This document shows positions 51,001-63,000 of a stretch of 64,000 nucleotides of DNA, piece after piece. A model generated the notes under the pieces. That model made no database searches, was not told the origin of the DNA, and saw nothing but the letters and a program-made list of their open reading frames with translations. The DNA is from Dermatemys mawii (taxonomy: Eukaryota > Chordata > Testudines > Dermatemydidae), in the NCBI GenBank assembly GCA_007922305.1, contig ML677348.1, positions 20,989,263 to 21,053,262 of the forward strand, given 5' to 3'. The translations under genes and the position numbers were made by a program. How positions within the stretch are numbered: the first letter of the stretch is position 1; the number at the start of each line of letters is the position of its first letter.

Positions 51001-54000
51001 GCACAGATATCCTCTGGGGAGGTATAAATCTCAGTCCATTCGGGAGAGTGAGATGTCCTGGTAGTTGGTACAGACAAATTTGGCATATCCATGTGCTTAG
51101 TCATTGGTGGATCCTTACGAGGGTGGGCTAGGCCCATCCAAGAAGATTCTCCTTGTCTGGAGCTGATGCCAGGTGCTGGCAGATGCCAATCTCTTGGCTT
51201 GCTGATTGGTACAGGAGTTGGTACTGATGTATCCTTGATTCTGCATGCTTTACCCTCATGGTTAAGAGGTTTAGGCCAGTCTAAGTCTAAGATTCACCCA
51301 ATTTGGATGTAGTCATTGAAGGATCCCTCCTTTTGTAAGCAGATCTGGAAAGAGATCTGGTCTTATGTCCGTGACAGTGACTGTTTCTCTCATGAGAGAC
51401 CCAAGACAATGTGTCCTTGGGCTTACTAGATCTGCCCTCTGCACCTGAGCTCATGCTCAGAAGATGTTGCTCACAGTCTGAGGCCAATGTACAGAGAAAT
51501 CCTCCCAGCATGAATCCCACTGGGGCCTCATGGTTTTCTCCATGAGGTACATTCTCAGTTGAAGCTCTAATCCCTCTCAGGTTCAGGGAGTGGCAGATGC
51601 TGTACTTGGTGGAGATGTGAGCTTTCTCCAGGCAGTGAAGGCCGTGTCAATGGTCATCACTGACCAAAAGGAAACAGAGGCAGGATACTAAGTTCTTAAA
51701 CCCTAGAACTTTGGGCATAGTTCTCTTTATACTAACTATGAAAAGTAGTAGAAAAGTACCAAAAATAGTAAACACTAAGAATTTACAACACATTTACAGA
51801 TAAAAAGACGATGAAGATTGTTCGGACACAGAGGATTCTACTCAGACCATGGGGCAGTAAGAAGGAACTAGAGAGGCAGGCAGGCCACACCTCCCCTTAT
51901 AACCTCAGTACTGAACATGAGGAATGTCAGGGTGCAGGCATGGACCAACAGACACTATTAGCAAATTCTCCAGTCTTAGGCACATCAAGCAAATGTGTAC
52001 CACATGTGCAATATGCACAGGGGCAAGACCTCAAAGAAAAATGTAAACTTTTACTGGTGAACACATCTGCTAGCTAAAAACAACCACCACCACCACCAAA
52101 AACAAAACAAAGGACAGATTTCAAGAGTCAGAGTTAGGGTTAGGTAAGAATAAGAGTTATGGGTAACCAGACCTTACAGCTTAAAAATTACAGTTATGAT
52201 AAATCTGCCTGCTTATGTTTGTACTCTAAGGCTCTGAATTGATGAGGATGAATATGAATTGTACTTCTCTTATTAATAGCAAGGTGCCAACAGTTTATCA
52301 TTTCCGCTTACAAGAAAAATAGTCATGAGATTTTTTTCATTTAAAATTGATCACAAACTTGCCTTGATGTAGCTCATTAATTCAGTCGTGAGGGGATGTG
52401 ATCCGTCAGCAAACTGGTTTCCTGCTTCTCTTGACTTATCATTGTGAATCATAAGAGAAGGTCCCTGATGAAATTCTACTAATGAGAAATGAGACCAAAA
52501 GACCCAAAAAGATTTAAAAAAAAAAATCTGATTCAGCTTTTTCAACTTTACATTTAAATTAGAGGCACTTAAGGAACCTTTTAAATTTAGGAGGGCTCAG
52601 TAACACAGCCAAAAATGAAATCCAAAAGGTACAAGAATGACAAAAACAGGATATAAGAATCTGGACTACACTGAACCATTACTAATAAAGCATAGATGTT
52701 TTACTTTTAATGCAAATTTATTTTATCTTGGGACACATGATCAGATTTTGATCTCTCACAAGTAAAAATCAGGAACAATTCTACTCATGTCAATGGAGTT
52801 ACTCCTAAATTACACCAGTGGAAGAGATAAGAATATGACTCATGGAAAGCAACCAATCAATTGTAAATGCAACAAATATCACTGACAATACAAAAATTAA
52901 GATACGCAGACTAGTACATTTTAGGTCAATCTAGGAAGCAGATGCCTGATCTGTTTCTTCTACTCCCATTTCCCAGGTAGGTGCTGTAACCACCAGGCTA
53001 CACAGTCACTTTCTCTCACTAGCCCAATGACTAAGTATATACAGTAGAACAACAGGAGAGACTGAGGGAGCCCCGTATCAGAATATGCCATAGCTGTGTT
53101 TAGAGCACTCTCCTGATAGGTGTGGGAGATCCCTGTTTAATTCCTTTTTCCCCACCTCTGCCTGAGGAGGGAACTGAACTAAACCTGGTTGTCCCACATC
53201 CCAGATGAGTGCTCTGACCACTAGGATAAAAGTTTAAAGGTGCACCATCACCTTCCATGTCCTCCTCTGGTGACCAGATTTTGAATGGTACCTGATCCAG
53301 TAGGTAGCCTCGGAGCATGCCTACAGGATCAGAATATGCATGCGAGTTAGATAGACAAACGCCTACTTTCCTCTGGTTCATGGATCACTCTGGGGCTTAG
53401 GCAGGAGACAGGCGTCCAGACACCTGGAGTGAGATGGCAGGCATCTAAGACTGGGGCTTAAGTGACTAAGTGCCTTTGTAGTTTCAGGCCTAAGTGATTA
53501 TTCTCAGAAGTACAGAACTAAATGTGCTTCATACATTTTCCAGGAATAATAGTGGCAAATGGAAGGAGTAGGTTTTAAGTATGTTGTTAGGAGAAACTTG
53601 GGTTGGGAAGTTTTTTGTGAATTGCACTCGTACAGCATTATATACAGAAGAGTGGGCAGAATTCCTGTTATTGTTAACTTTCTCTTCTTTACATTCAGAC
53701 CTTGGACTAGGCTGATGTGGTGACCCAAATCTTCCTTTATAATCTGATCTTCTTCCATAATGTTTGACATTGGTACATTAAGGCTGACAATATCTTCATC
53801 AGAGGGCTAAGAAGAAACACAAAATACATTAATTTAAAAATTAAACCAAGACTGAAATGTCAATTGATGTTAATTATTTTATTAGCATTCAAATATGTAA
53901 AAGATTAAATAGCAGTTTATAGGAGAAAGGCTATGTGTCCTATACTTTTGACTCATGAATTCTATTCACAATTCAGTGCTTTTAGTAAAATTATATCATA

Positions 54001-57000
54001 CTGTGCACACAAACATATATATTGAGGAATCTGAAAAAACTTTGCCATGAGTGATGAAGTACAATAGTGAAATAACTTAGTATTGCACAACTGCTTCTGT
54101 TTGTCAGTTATTTATATACATACATATATGCAAACATTTTTTAGATTTTAAACAAAAAAAGTTTATTATATAAAAAGCTCTAGGCAGCCTAATTAGAGTT
54201 ATAATCACATAATGATGACCATCCAGCAGTTTAAAAATACTCATATATAGGAAACAAATACATTCAGACAGTCATTAAATCAGAACAGCAGTAATGTCCC
54301 TTTCCACTTTTGCAGAGACATTCTTCAATACTTCCACAAATTCCATCAAGCAGATGGCTTTTGCAGCATAGCCAGAAAGATTATTTTGTACCAAAGATTC
54401 AGGACCTAATAATTTCACAACCCTCAGCTGAAAATAGTGCACTTCAGTGGCATCTTCTATTGGCATGATCACAAATTCTAATAATTAAGGTTTGGGCAGG
54501 GTTTTTTGATCAGTGCAAACAGTTTAGAAAGAGTGTTGAAAGGTAAATGCAGCCTCGCTCATTTGCGATCACTCCTTCATTGGGTTTTCGGGGTGGTTGG
54601 TTTTTTTAAACTATGTAACTTATTTTCCCAGGTGTTTCCTACACTATAGGGCCAAATAGGAACTATCCAAAGCAACTTTGTAATTATTCAAAGTCATTAT
54701 AGCTCTATCGCAAGTAAAATATTGTATCTCATTTCCTTTATTTGTACTTTTATTTTTATTCAGTTATCAATGGAAGCCATTGACAGACTTAGAAGGATCA
54801 AAGTCCCAGAAGATGAAGAGTCTAATGTTCATCTTAAAAATCTAAGGCTATTCTAGCATTAATTTCAAACAACTTTAGTGCATGATGCAGCCATTTTGAA
54901 AGCTTCTGCCTTCTTATGAGAAAGACAAGGTGGGTGAAGGAATATCTTTTACTGGATCAACTTCTGTTGGAGAGAAAGAAGCTTTCAAGCCATGCAGGGC
55001 TCTTCTTTAACTCTGTGAAAGGTACTGTGGCTTGAAAGCTTGTCCATCTCACCAACAGAAAGAAGTTGGTCCAATAAAAGATATTACCTCATCCACTAGT
55101 CTCTTTAATATCCTGAGACACCTACACATCACTTACTTACTTCATAGTAACTGAAAGTTTCTTGCGATGTGTGACCTCATCTGTATCGCCCTGTGGATAT
55201 ATCTGTCCTCCATGCATCAGGAGGTGGAGAATTTTGAAAGCAGCATCTGTAGGACTGCACACGTGCCCTGGATCACCTTGTGCCACCAACTGAGGAGATA
55301 AAGGGTGGGGCGGACCGACCGCCTCTCCAGTTCTTTCTCTACTGAGAATAAAAAGATCTGAAGCAGAGGGAAAGGAGGGAGGGTAGCGTAGTACAGTCTG
55401 GGACCACACATATCTTGAAGAACCTCCAGTTATTGTAAAGTGGGTAGCTTTCTCTTCTTTGAGTGCTGGGTGATTGACCAGCTGTACCCATAAGAGGAGG
55501 GTGCGAGGCTGTAGATGGCAGCACCAAACAAAAGCCCACCATTCTAAAAGATGCATCAGTGAAGGAGTCCTGTCCAAGGCACAGTGTCTCACAAACATGT
55601 GCCTGGAGCTCTGTGTAGCTGCCTTGCAGATAGCAAGCAGAGACACCTCTTGAAGCGGTGCCATACATGATGTTTGCACACTTGTGGAATGAGCTCTTAC
55701 CCCATAAGAGAAGAATGGATAACTGATAGCAGAGCAAAATATAGAACAAGATCCACTTTGAGATTCTTTGAGAGGATATAGCCTTACCCTTTCTGCTATG
55801 GCAAAAAATAGTCTGGGGGATTGGTTTTGTTCTCTGCAGGTAAAAGGCTAAAGTTCACCAAACACAGAGGACGTAGATACTCCTTTCTTCTGAGGGTGAG
55901 AGTGGATTTGGGAAGAACACAGCTAAATGGACTGACTAGTTCAGGTGAAACTCTGAAAACACTTTGGAGCGAATTTAGGGTGTAAATATAATGAAAATGT
56001 GTCCGTATGCAATATAGCATAAACAGAATACACCATCAGTGCTCCGAGATGACCAATCCCTCTGGCAGAGATGACAGCTATGAGGTATGTGACTCTCAAG
56101 GATAGGAGAGACATGGTGCTAGAAGCTAATGATTCAATCAAAGGGAAGCTTAGTTAATATGGAGGAAACAAGATTCAAGTTCCACTGAGAGTGGGCCTTT
56201 TTATAGGCAGAAAGTTTCTGATTAGGCCTTTCCAGAATCTGCTAGTCAATGGGTGCACAAGACAGAGTAGCTCTGCGAAGGTGGATGGTATGCACTGATT
56301 GTTGCCAAGTGGACCGTAAGGAGCTGATGGACAAGCCTGATGTCTTTAGGAAAAAAATAAAGTCCAGACTCAGAAGAATAGCTGCAGCTTTCAGGGGCAC
56401 ACATTTGATGCATACACCATGTTTGAAGAAATTAGGTTGCAAATAAGATAATTAATGATTGATATATCTAATGTCATTATACAAGTTACCAACAGGGTTC
56501 TCCCTGCCCATCCTTTTCTTCATATAGTGCTAGTTCCTGTAACATAGCTCTCTAAACCAATAAACCAACTGAAAATTAAAGGCACAATCCACCAATATAC
56601 ACTACACATATATACAATGTACAGCTTCAAAACACGATAGCTCTAAGGATCTTGCCCACCCAAAAGCCAAGCACTGAGATGAAGCATACGGGGGTTGGGA
56701 CATTTGATCTTGCCACTCTCCTAAGTCAGGAGATCAGGAAATATTGGAATAATGATTGGTGCCTGAGACGGCATGTGTAGGAGTTTTGGGAATCAACCTT
56801 TTCTGGGCCACTTGAGGGCAATGAGGATAATTTATGCCTTGTCCTGCTGAATCTTGTGTAAAGCCCATGGCAGGAATAGTGGAGGGAATGGAAGTAGTGG
56901 AGTGGAGGGAGGGCATAGGTCAAGGGGTCTGATCATGCAAGAAATAGAGCGTCACCCTGTGAGAAGGTCACGTGCACATGACTGTAGGTATTCTTCATGC

Positions 57001-60000
57001 TGAGAGGTCTAAATTGCATGTCCTTTTCCAGGAATGGAATTATAGATGCCAATGTAATCATGCAAAACTTGAATTTGAAAATAAAGATGGCAGAGGTTGA
57101 GAATGGGTCTCCAACCGCTGTTCTTTTTGGATGCTAGGAAGTTTGTCAAGTAACCTCTCCCTCCAGTACTAATGAGGAACCTACTTCTTACTGTAAGAGG
57201 GATTCCACTTCTTGTTTGAGAATCTTCCTGCGAAAAGAATCAGGGGGTAGCTGTGTTAGTCTGGATCTGCAAAAGCGACAGAGTCCTGTTGCATCTTATA
57301 GACTAACAAACGTTTGTTAGGGTATGTCTTATAGATACCCGGATCGGTGGGTAGTGATACATCTATTGGCAATTGATTTATCATGTCTCATCAAGATGGT
57401 CCTCTCTGACTGAGAAGGATCGCAGGCAAGAAGCACAAATTTCAAACCCCAGAGTCCTAGCCATAGTCCAATATCCAAAATGGGATACAGAGGAAGTGAT
57501 CCCCAGACTGGGGAAACTAACTAACTAAATTATAAAATACTATAAACTATTAGATAAAACTTTTAAATTCTAAAACTTCTAAAAATTATTTACAAGTATC
57601 TAAATATATGTTAACAGATAAAGAAACAAATCCAAAGCTTTGGATACAGGAGGTTCTGACCTGGACCATGTGGCGGTGAGAAGGAAACAGAGAGGTAGTC
57701 GGTCCACCCACTTTTTATCTCCTCAGTCAGAGGCATGAGGTGAGCCAAGGCGCATATGTGGATCAAAAGCCACTGCTTTCTAAATTTTCTGGCTCCAGGT
57801 ACATGGAGTGCATGCATTCCCATAGTGGAAAACACATAGGACCAGCACTCAAAGAACCACCTACAGTTCTGGTACCAATGCCATATCCTTCAAGGTAATG
57901 GTGCAGAAAAAGAAAATGGATCTTCACATGCCATATTTAATCTCGATCTCCCTATGCAAGTTTCAAATACTACTGTTAAAGAAATAAAAATATGCTGCTG
58001 TTCTAGTGAATTTTAACTGACAGAGAAGTTTTTTTAAAAAAAGGTGAATCAAAGCGTTATCCATCATCTCTAAAGATGAATGAGATACTGTAAAGGAGAT
58101 ACCATTTATCTCACAGTTGCCATAATCAATATATTTTCTACAGAAACAGTTCATGAAAGAAGATGATGTCTGTGTGTGATATTGGCAATATCCAGGACTA
58201 CACTTCAGCTATGAAGAAATGACTTGCAGGATGCTGTCATGGTCGGACCATCTAGACAGAGAATATATGTAATTTGTTCATTTAGTCTATTATCCCCAAA
58301 CAAACAGAACTCATATTTCAGAGATATCAAGGAGGGTGGGAGGAAAGGGTGAGGACTGGACATATGGCCTCTTCTGATCCTTCTCACATTTACATCATCT
58401 GAGTAACGAAGCAGCTTTGGCCACTTCTGCTCCCTGGCAGACCCACTATCTGGGACCAGGACAAGGGGAGGCCACATACATGGGCTCAACAACAACCATT
58501 TTCCCATGAAAATACATACTTTACAAGTAGTACAGAAAATGGCAGCATTCTCTTTGTAAGAACTGAAAGAAGAAGATAAAGCTTTCATCATGCCACTATG
58601 TGATAATACGGTTCCTTTGGTTAGTATCAAGAACATGGCAGGCGTTGTACAAAAAAAGAAAAAGTCATGTACCAACTAAAGTCCAAAAGGCATGACATAC
58701 TGGGAGCTGTATTACACAGCTAACCTTCCTCCTTTTCCTTTCCTTCTTCATTTGCCCCCCATACTCCATTACTTTCCCTGTTATATGTTCCACCCTTCTT
58801 TTTCCTATTTGCCTCCCATGCTCTATTCCATTCATCCATTTTCACTTGCTCTTCTCAACTCTCCGAAAATTCAATTTACCTATCCTTTTTTTTTTTTCTG
58901 CAGTATCCTGTTCTCTCAGCAGCCTTCCACCATCCCGTTCACTCTTCTCTCCCTTTCTTCTTTTAAAGGTACAGTATTTCAAATAGTGTACCAAGTCCAA
59001 ATTAGTACTTTGGGGAGACCCACCTCAAAAGGTTCTATTTTCAATTTTGGGTTTCAAAAAAACAAAAAAGCCAGTTTGGCGGCAAAGTAGAGTGAATGAA
59101 TGAATTAATGAATATTTAGAGAACAAAACAGCCAAGTGCAAGAACATTACAAAGCAGCTGTAACATCCAGAGTCTGTGTCTTCCAGTGGCTTTTAGACAG
59201 CAAGAACTTGAAAAGAAGATCTGAGTGGTGGAAGCAAAATAATAATACATTTAGGTGAGATTGTCAGAAGTGCCTAAAGGAGTTTGGTACCAATTCCCAC
59301 TGACTTTCAATCAGAATGAGATAAATAATTAATTCTCATAGGCAACAAAAGCATCAATCCATTCATGATGAACTTCTGTTCTTCAGTAATGTATTCTTAA
59401 AACCTTTTGAAATAAGTTTTTTGACAGCCCCTTCTATGGGGTATATAGAATAAAGTTTCTCTTCTATCCTCATCATTTCACTCTTCACTTTTGTAGAAAT
59501 TTCTGTCCATGGTTTGGCTGCATATTTTTGATACACAGAAAGCATCTCCACAAAACTATCCAACTGGAAGTATAAATCCAAATGGCTGAAAAAGCAAAAA
59601 TTCAAGTAATTTACCTCTGTTGCTGACAAACGTTTATCTCCGTTATCACTGCCAACACCTGAATCAGAATCCTTTTTACTTGGATATATGTCATCAATGC
59701 TAAATGTAAACAAAAGCCAACAGAAAGTTATCTTAGTGTACATTAAGAGCCTGATCCTAATCTCAGTGAAGTCCATATAAAAACTCCAGTTAGCTTCTAT
59801 GATCCAAGATCAGTCCCTTAACAAATTAATAATAGAATACATTTGAAGTAAGACTGGTACCATTATTGTGCAAATGTTCAATGTCAAGTAAAATGGATCG
59901 AACAAACAACTCAACAAGTTCCTCTAAACATATAGTAAGCTTACTGGTTAAAAAGAAGATTTATTAAGAATAGGAAAAAATAATCTATTATTAAATCATC

Positions 60001-63000
60001 CTTTTTTGTTCACACAGATAAAATCTGCCAGTAGCTTAGCAGCATTCTGATTGTTTAGCATATCCCCAAATTGACTTTCAAATCAACTAAAATAGCTGAA
60101 CTCAGAGTCAACAGAATCGCATTAATATGTTAAAAGTTAATTAGTGTTGGAGGAGAGGAGGCTGGATCTCCCTAGAGCGTGAAGTAATTAATAACATAGG
60201 TACCTTTGTGACATGCATTAATTTAAAAACTCCTTGAGGTTTACTTATTTAAATTGGTAAACCATAATAATGCCAGGTACCTTCTGCTCTGGTTTCATTG
60301 CCTAATATATGACCTTTACTTATGGTACAGTACAATATTAGTCATCTGCTCATGTTCTTAGGATAATACATTGATCATCACATTTTTCCACATCACACAT
60401 TTCTTTTTGCTATTTAAAAAATTAAATTGTAATCCTGTCCAATTCCACCATTTTTTCTTTTTGCACAGTGTCACTTTCCCAGTAACTAGACCTATTTATC
60501 GATAAAAATGAAAAACGCAATTTTAAGAGTTTCTGTAAAAGCCAGGTCTCTGATTAAGACTCAGTTTTTACCATCTGTTATCAGTAAATACTGGGACTTT
60601 GTGTGAAATAATCTGTGGAAATCCCAGAGGTTTTGTGTTTCTTTGGAAGCTGTTATAAGATTATTCTCAGAAACATGAAAAGAGTATTGTCCATAATTTT
60701 TGGTTTTTCATTGCCTAGTGGAAAAGGTAATGAATATAAAGGATATACTTGTGCTACAGCATATGTGATAACAAAGTACAAAACAGGAATGTAGAAAAAG
60801 GCTGCTATGCCTGATAGGTTCTCAAGCATTATCTTTATTACATATCATTATTAATATGGTAGCACATAGGAGTCCCAATTATGGACTAGGACCCCATTGT
60901 TCTGGTCACTTGTATGAACATATAACAAAAAGATGCCACTGTTATGTGTCATAAGTAAATTAAATGGATGCCTTTTCAACTTTAACCACGTAGATTTCTC
61001 TAATAATAAGCTATATGCTCATTTTATACCATTATACCAGTGGCCACAACTCCATAACTAAGGCTGAATTTCATTTTAAACTAAAATCAAGCAATAAACT
61101 ATTATTATATACAATAAATATAGCATATCCACCGCAAATTTACACAGGTTACTCTCCAAGTACAGGATGAATTTTTGAGAATTTACCTGCAAATCTATCA
61201 ATACGTTTATGAATTCAAATTAATTTAAGAACAGGTTCTCTAAGAAATATAGCACCTGTCAGTCTTTTCTTTGTCCTAAATGATCTTAATAAAGAACAAA
61301 GACTTTTAAACTATCCTGATAATTAAAATTTATTGAAGTCTTGTACAAACACCATGATTGAAGAAATTAGGTTGCAAATAAGATAAATAATTAATGATTG
61401 ATGTATCTAATGTCGTTATACAGGTTACCAACAGGGTTTTCCCTGACCATCCTTTCCTTCATACAGCACTAGTTCCTGTAACACAGCTCTCTAAACCAAT
61501 AAACCAACTGAAAATTAAAGGCGCAATCCACTAAATATACTTTGGCTGCCTTGCACTGCTCTAATGATGCAAAGCAGATGTAATCCCAGCTCCATCTGCT
61601 TTGTGCTGCTCTGGTATACCAGTTAATTTGCCCTTAATTACAATTTTAAAAAATATTAAAGTTGATACTATGTATCTCAAGTCATTAGAAATATCATATG
61701 GTAGCATTTTTTAAGGTTTTCTGCTTGTGTCTGAAATGTTTTTTTAAAAATAAAGATATCCCTAGACAAACAACTTGTTAAGGTTCAGTAAAGGCCGAGA
61801 AGACAAAACAATAATTAGGATAAACATTTTATAACACTGTCCCAAAACTCAGAATTACCAATCCAAGAAATTCATCGTTAAAATTACGCTGAAAAAAAAT
61901 CCAAACATGCTAAGCTTTGGAAATGCAGTTAAATCATCTAAAAAAACTTAACTCTGCCCAGTAGTGACAACATGAGGGGGGGAAAACACGAAACACACCA
62001 ATGTTCATTTAAAAATCAATCTAATCTGAGTCCATCAAAACAAAAACATCTTAATCAAATTACAGTATATGATTATGGTGGAGGGGTAGTATTTAATAAT
62101 CACCAAGATTACATTTAAGTTATGTTATAATCATTCTGAAGTAATACAGGGGTTTCTCTGGAATAAAGATTATTAATGCAGATAAGAGTTTTATTCAAAA
62201 AAGTATAGCTGACATAAGCCTACATGGAAAACTCTTGAAGTAAAAGAATAAAATATTTATTCCACTTTGTTTCCAGGCTGCTAGAACTGATTTATGTGAA
62301 CAAAGAATGCAGTGTTAGTCTTTTATACTTACCTCTCTTCTACAGGTTGCTGCAAGTGTGGCCGTTCCATGGCATTAAGATAAAGTGAGTCTGCTGTTTT
62401 AATCTGGCACGCCTGTATGCTCAGATATTTGAATATGTGCACTTTACCCTTTATACAAATCTATTAGGATGAGAAAAAACACATTTATAACCATAATGTT
62501 AAAAAAAATATTTGCTCCAAATTTGACCTTACTTAACTTCTTAGAAAAATAGCAGACAGAATGTTTTCCATCAGATTAAATTGTTTTTAAAAATTACAAC
62601 AAAAACAGTGTGCAATCTCATTTTGCTGCTTTGGAGAAGACAAAGTAGCAGCAATGGAGATAATGGGAATTTTACTAATGACTTCATTTGGAGCATGCCC
62701 ACTGTGACACACGTGGGTTTGGGCAAGATGTGCACAACTTTATGTCTTCTAGTATAAATACATTCCAAGAGTAATGCACATCTCCCTTAACATCAAGAAC
62801 GGTGGTTCTCAAACTTACCACTTCAGCGACCCTTTTTTCTACCAATCTGCTTGTTTTCGCGACCCAGGTATGTCCGCCGAAATGAAATCTTATGCCTTCA
62901 GCGGCATTTCAGTGGACATACCATGCATGTCTGTGTCTCTGCTGAAATGCTGCCAAAAGCGGAAACTAGTAATTCGGCATCTTTTCAGCGGACACACTGA

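Larger units (their letters stand above)
45203..52362 (-). other. LRCH1: LRCH1 intron, 7.2 kb, GC-AG
   Basis: Its donor side (high-coordinate end at 52362) begins GCAAGT instead of GTAAGT; its acceptor at 45203 is TTCACAG. It holds a palindromic repeat (45535-45640) and a DIRS-like element (49744-52050). 45650-49740 is mainly unannotated, with short MITE-like words near 47245-47365 and 48000-48110. Confidence 0.8.
55132..57875 (-). mobile_element. DIRS-like retrotransposon 2, decayed
   Basis: Inverted termini at 55132-55430 and 57640-57875 (shared CGGACCGACCGCCTCTC-type word and a GAGATAAA.GGTGGG word). Inside, the minus strand keeps an RT remnant at about 57050-57230 (EVESLLQ, then HPKR-like PKK region and RPILNL-like, frame-broken). 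It also keeps a tyrosine recombinase C-terminus at about 55560-55700 (RAHSTS, LLAICKAATQSSRHMFVRHC, ALD). In active DIRS recombinases I expect HSTR and HY; here they read HSTS and HC, so the enzyme is probably dead. A repeat shared with 61350-61543 is nested at 56413-56605. Confidence 0.65.
53807..59614 (-). other. LRCH1: LRCH1 intron, 5.8 kb
   Basis: Contains an inverted repeat (54920-55090), a DIRS-like element (55132-57875), and an open frame continuing from the next exon (59363-59614). 57880-59360 is otherwise unannotated. A 156-codon open frame at 58205-58675 shows no family features. Confidence 0.8.
59700..62332 (-). other. LRCH1: LRCH1 intron, 2.6 kb
   Basis: Holds an L2-like fragment (60855-60965) and repeat copy 2 (61350-61543). 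Rest AT-rich and unannotated. Confidence 0.75.

Noticed and set aside
58205..58675. 156-codon minus-strand open frame.
   Set aside because: No recognisable motif, no splice sites fitting LRCH1, and Phe/Ser/Pro-rich low-information sequence.
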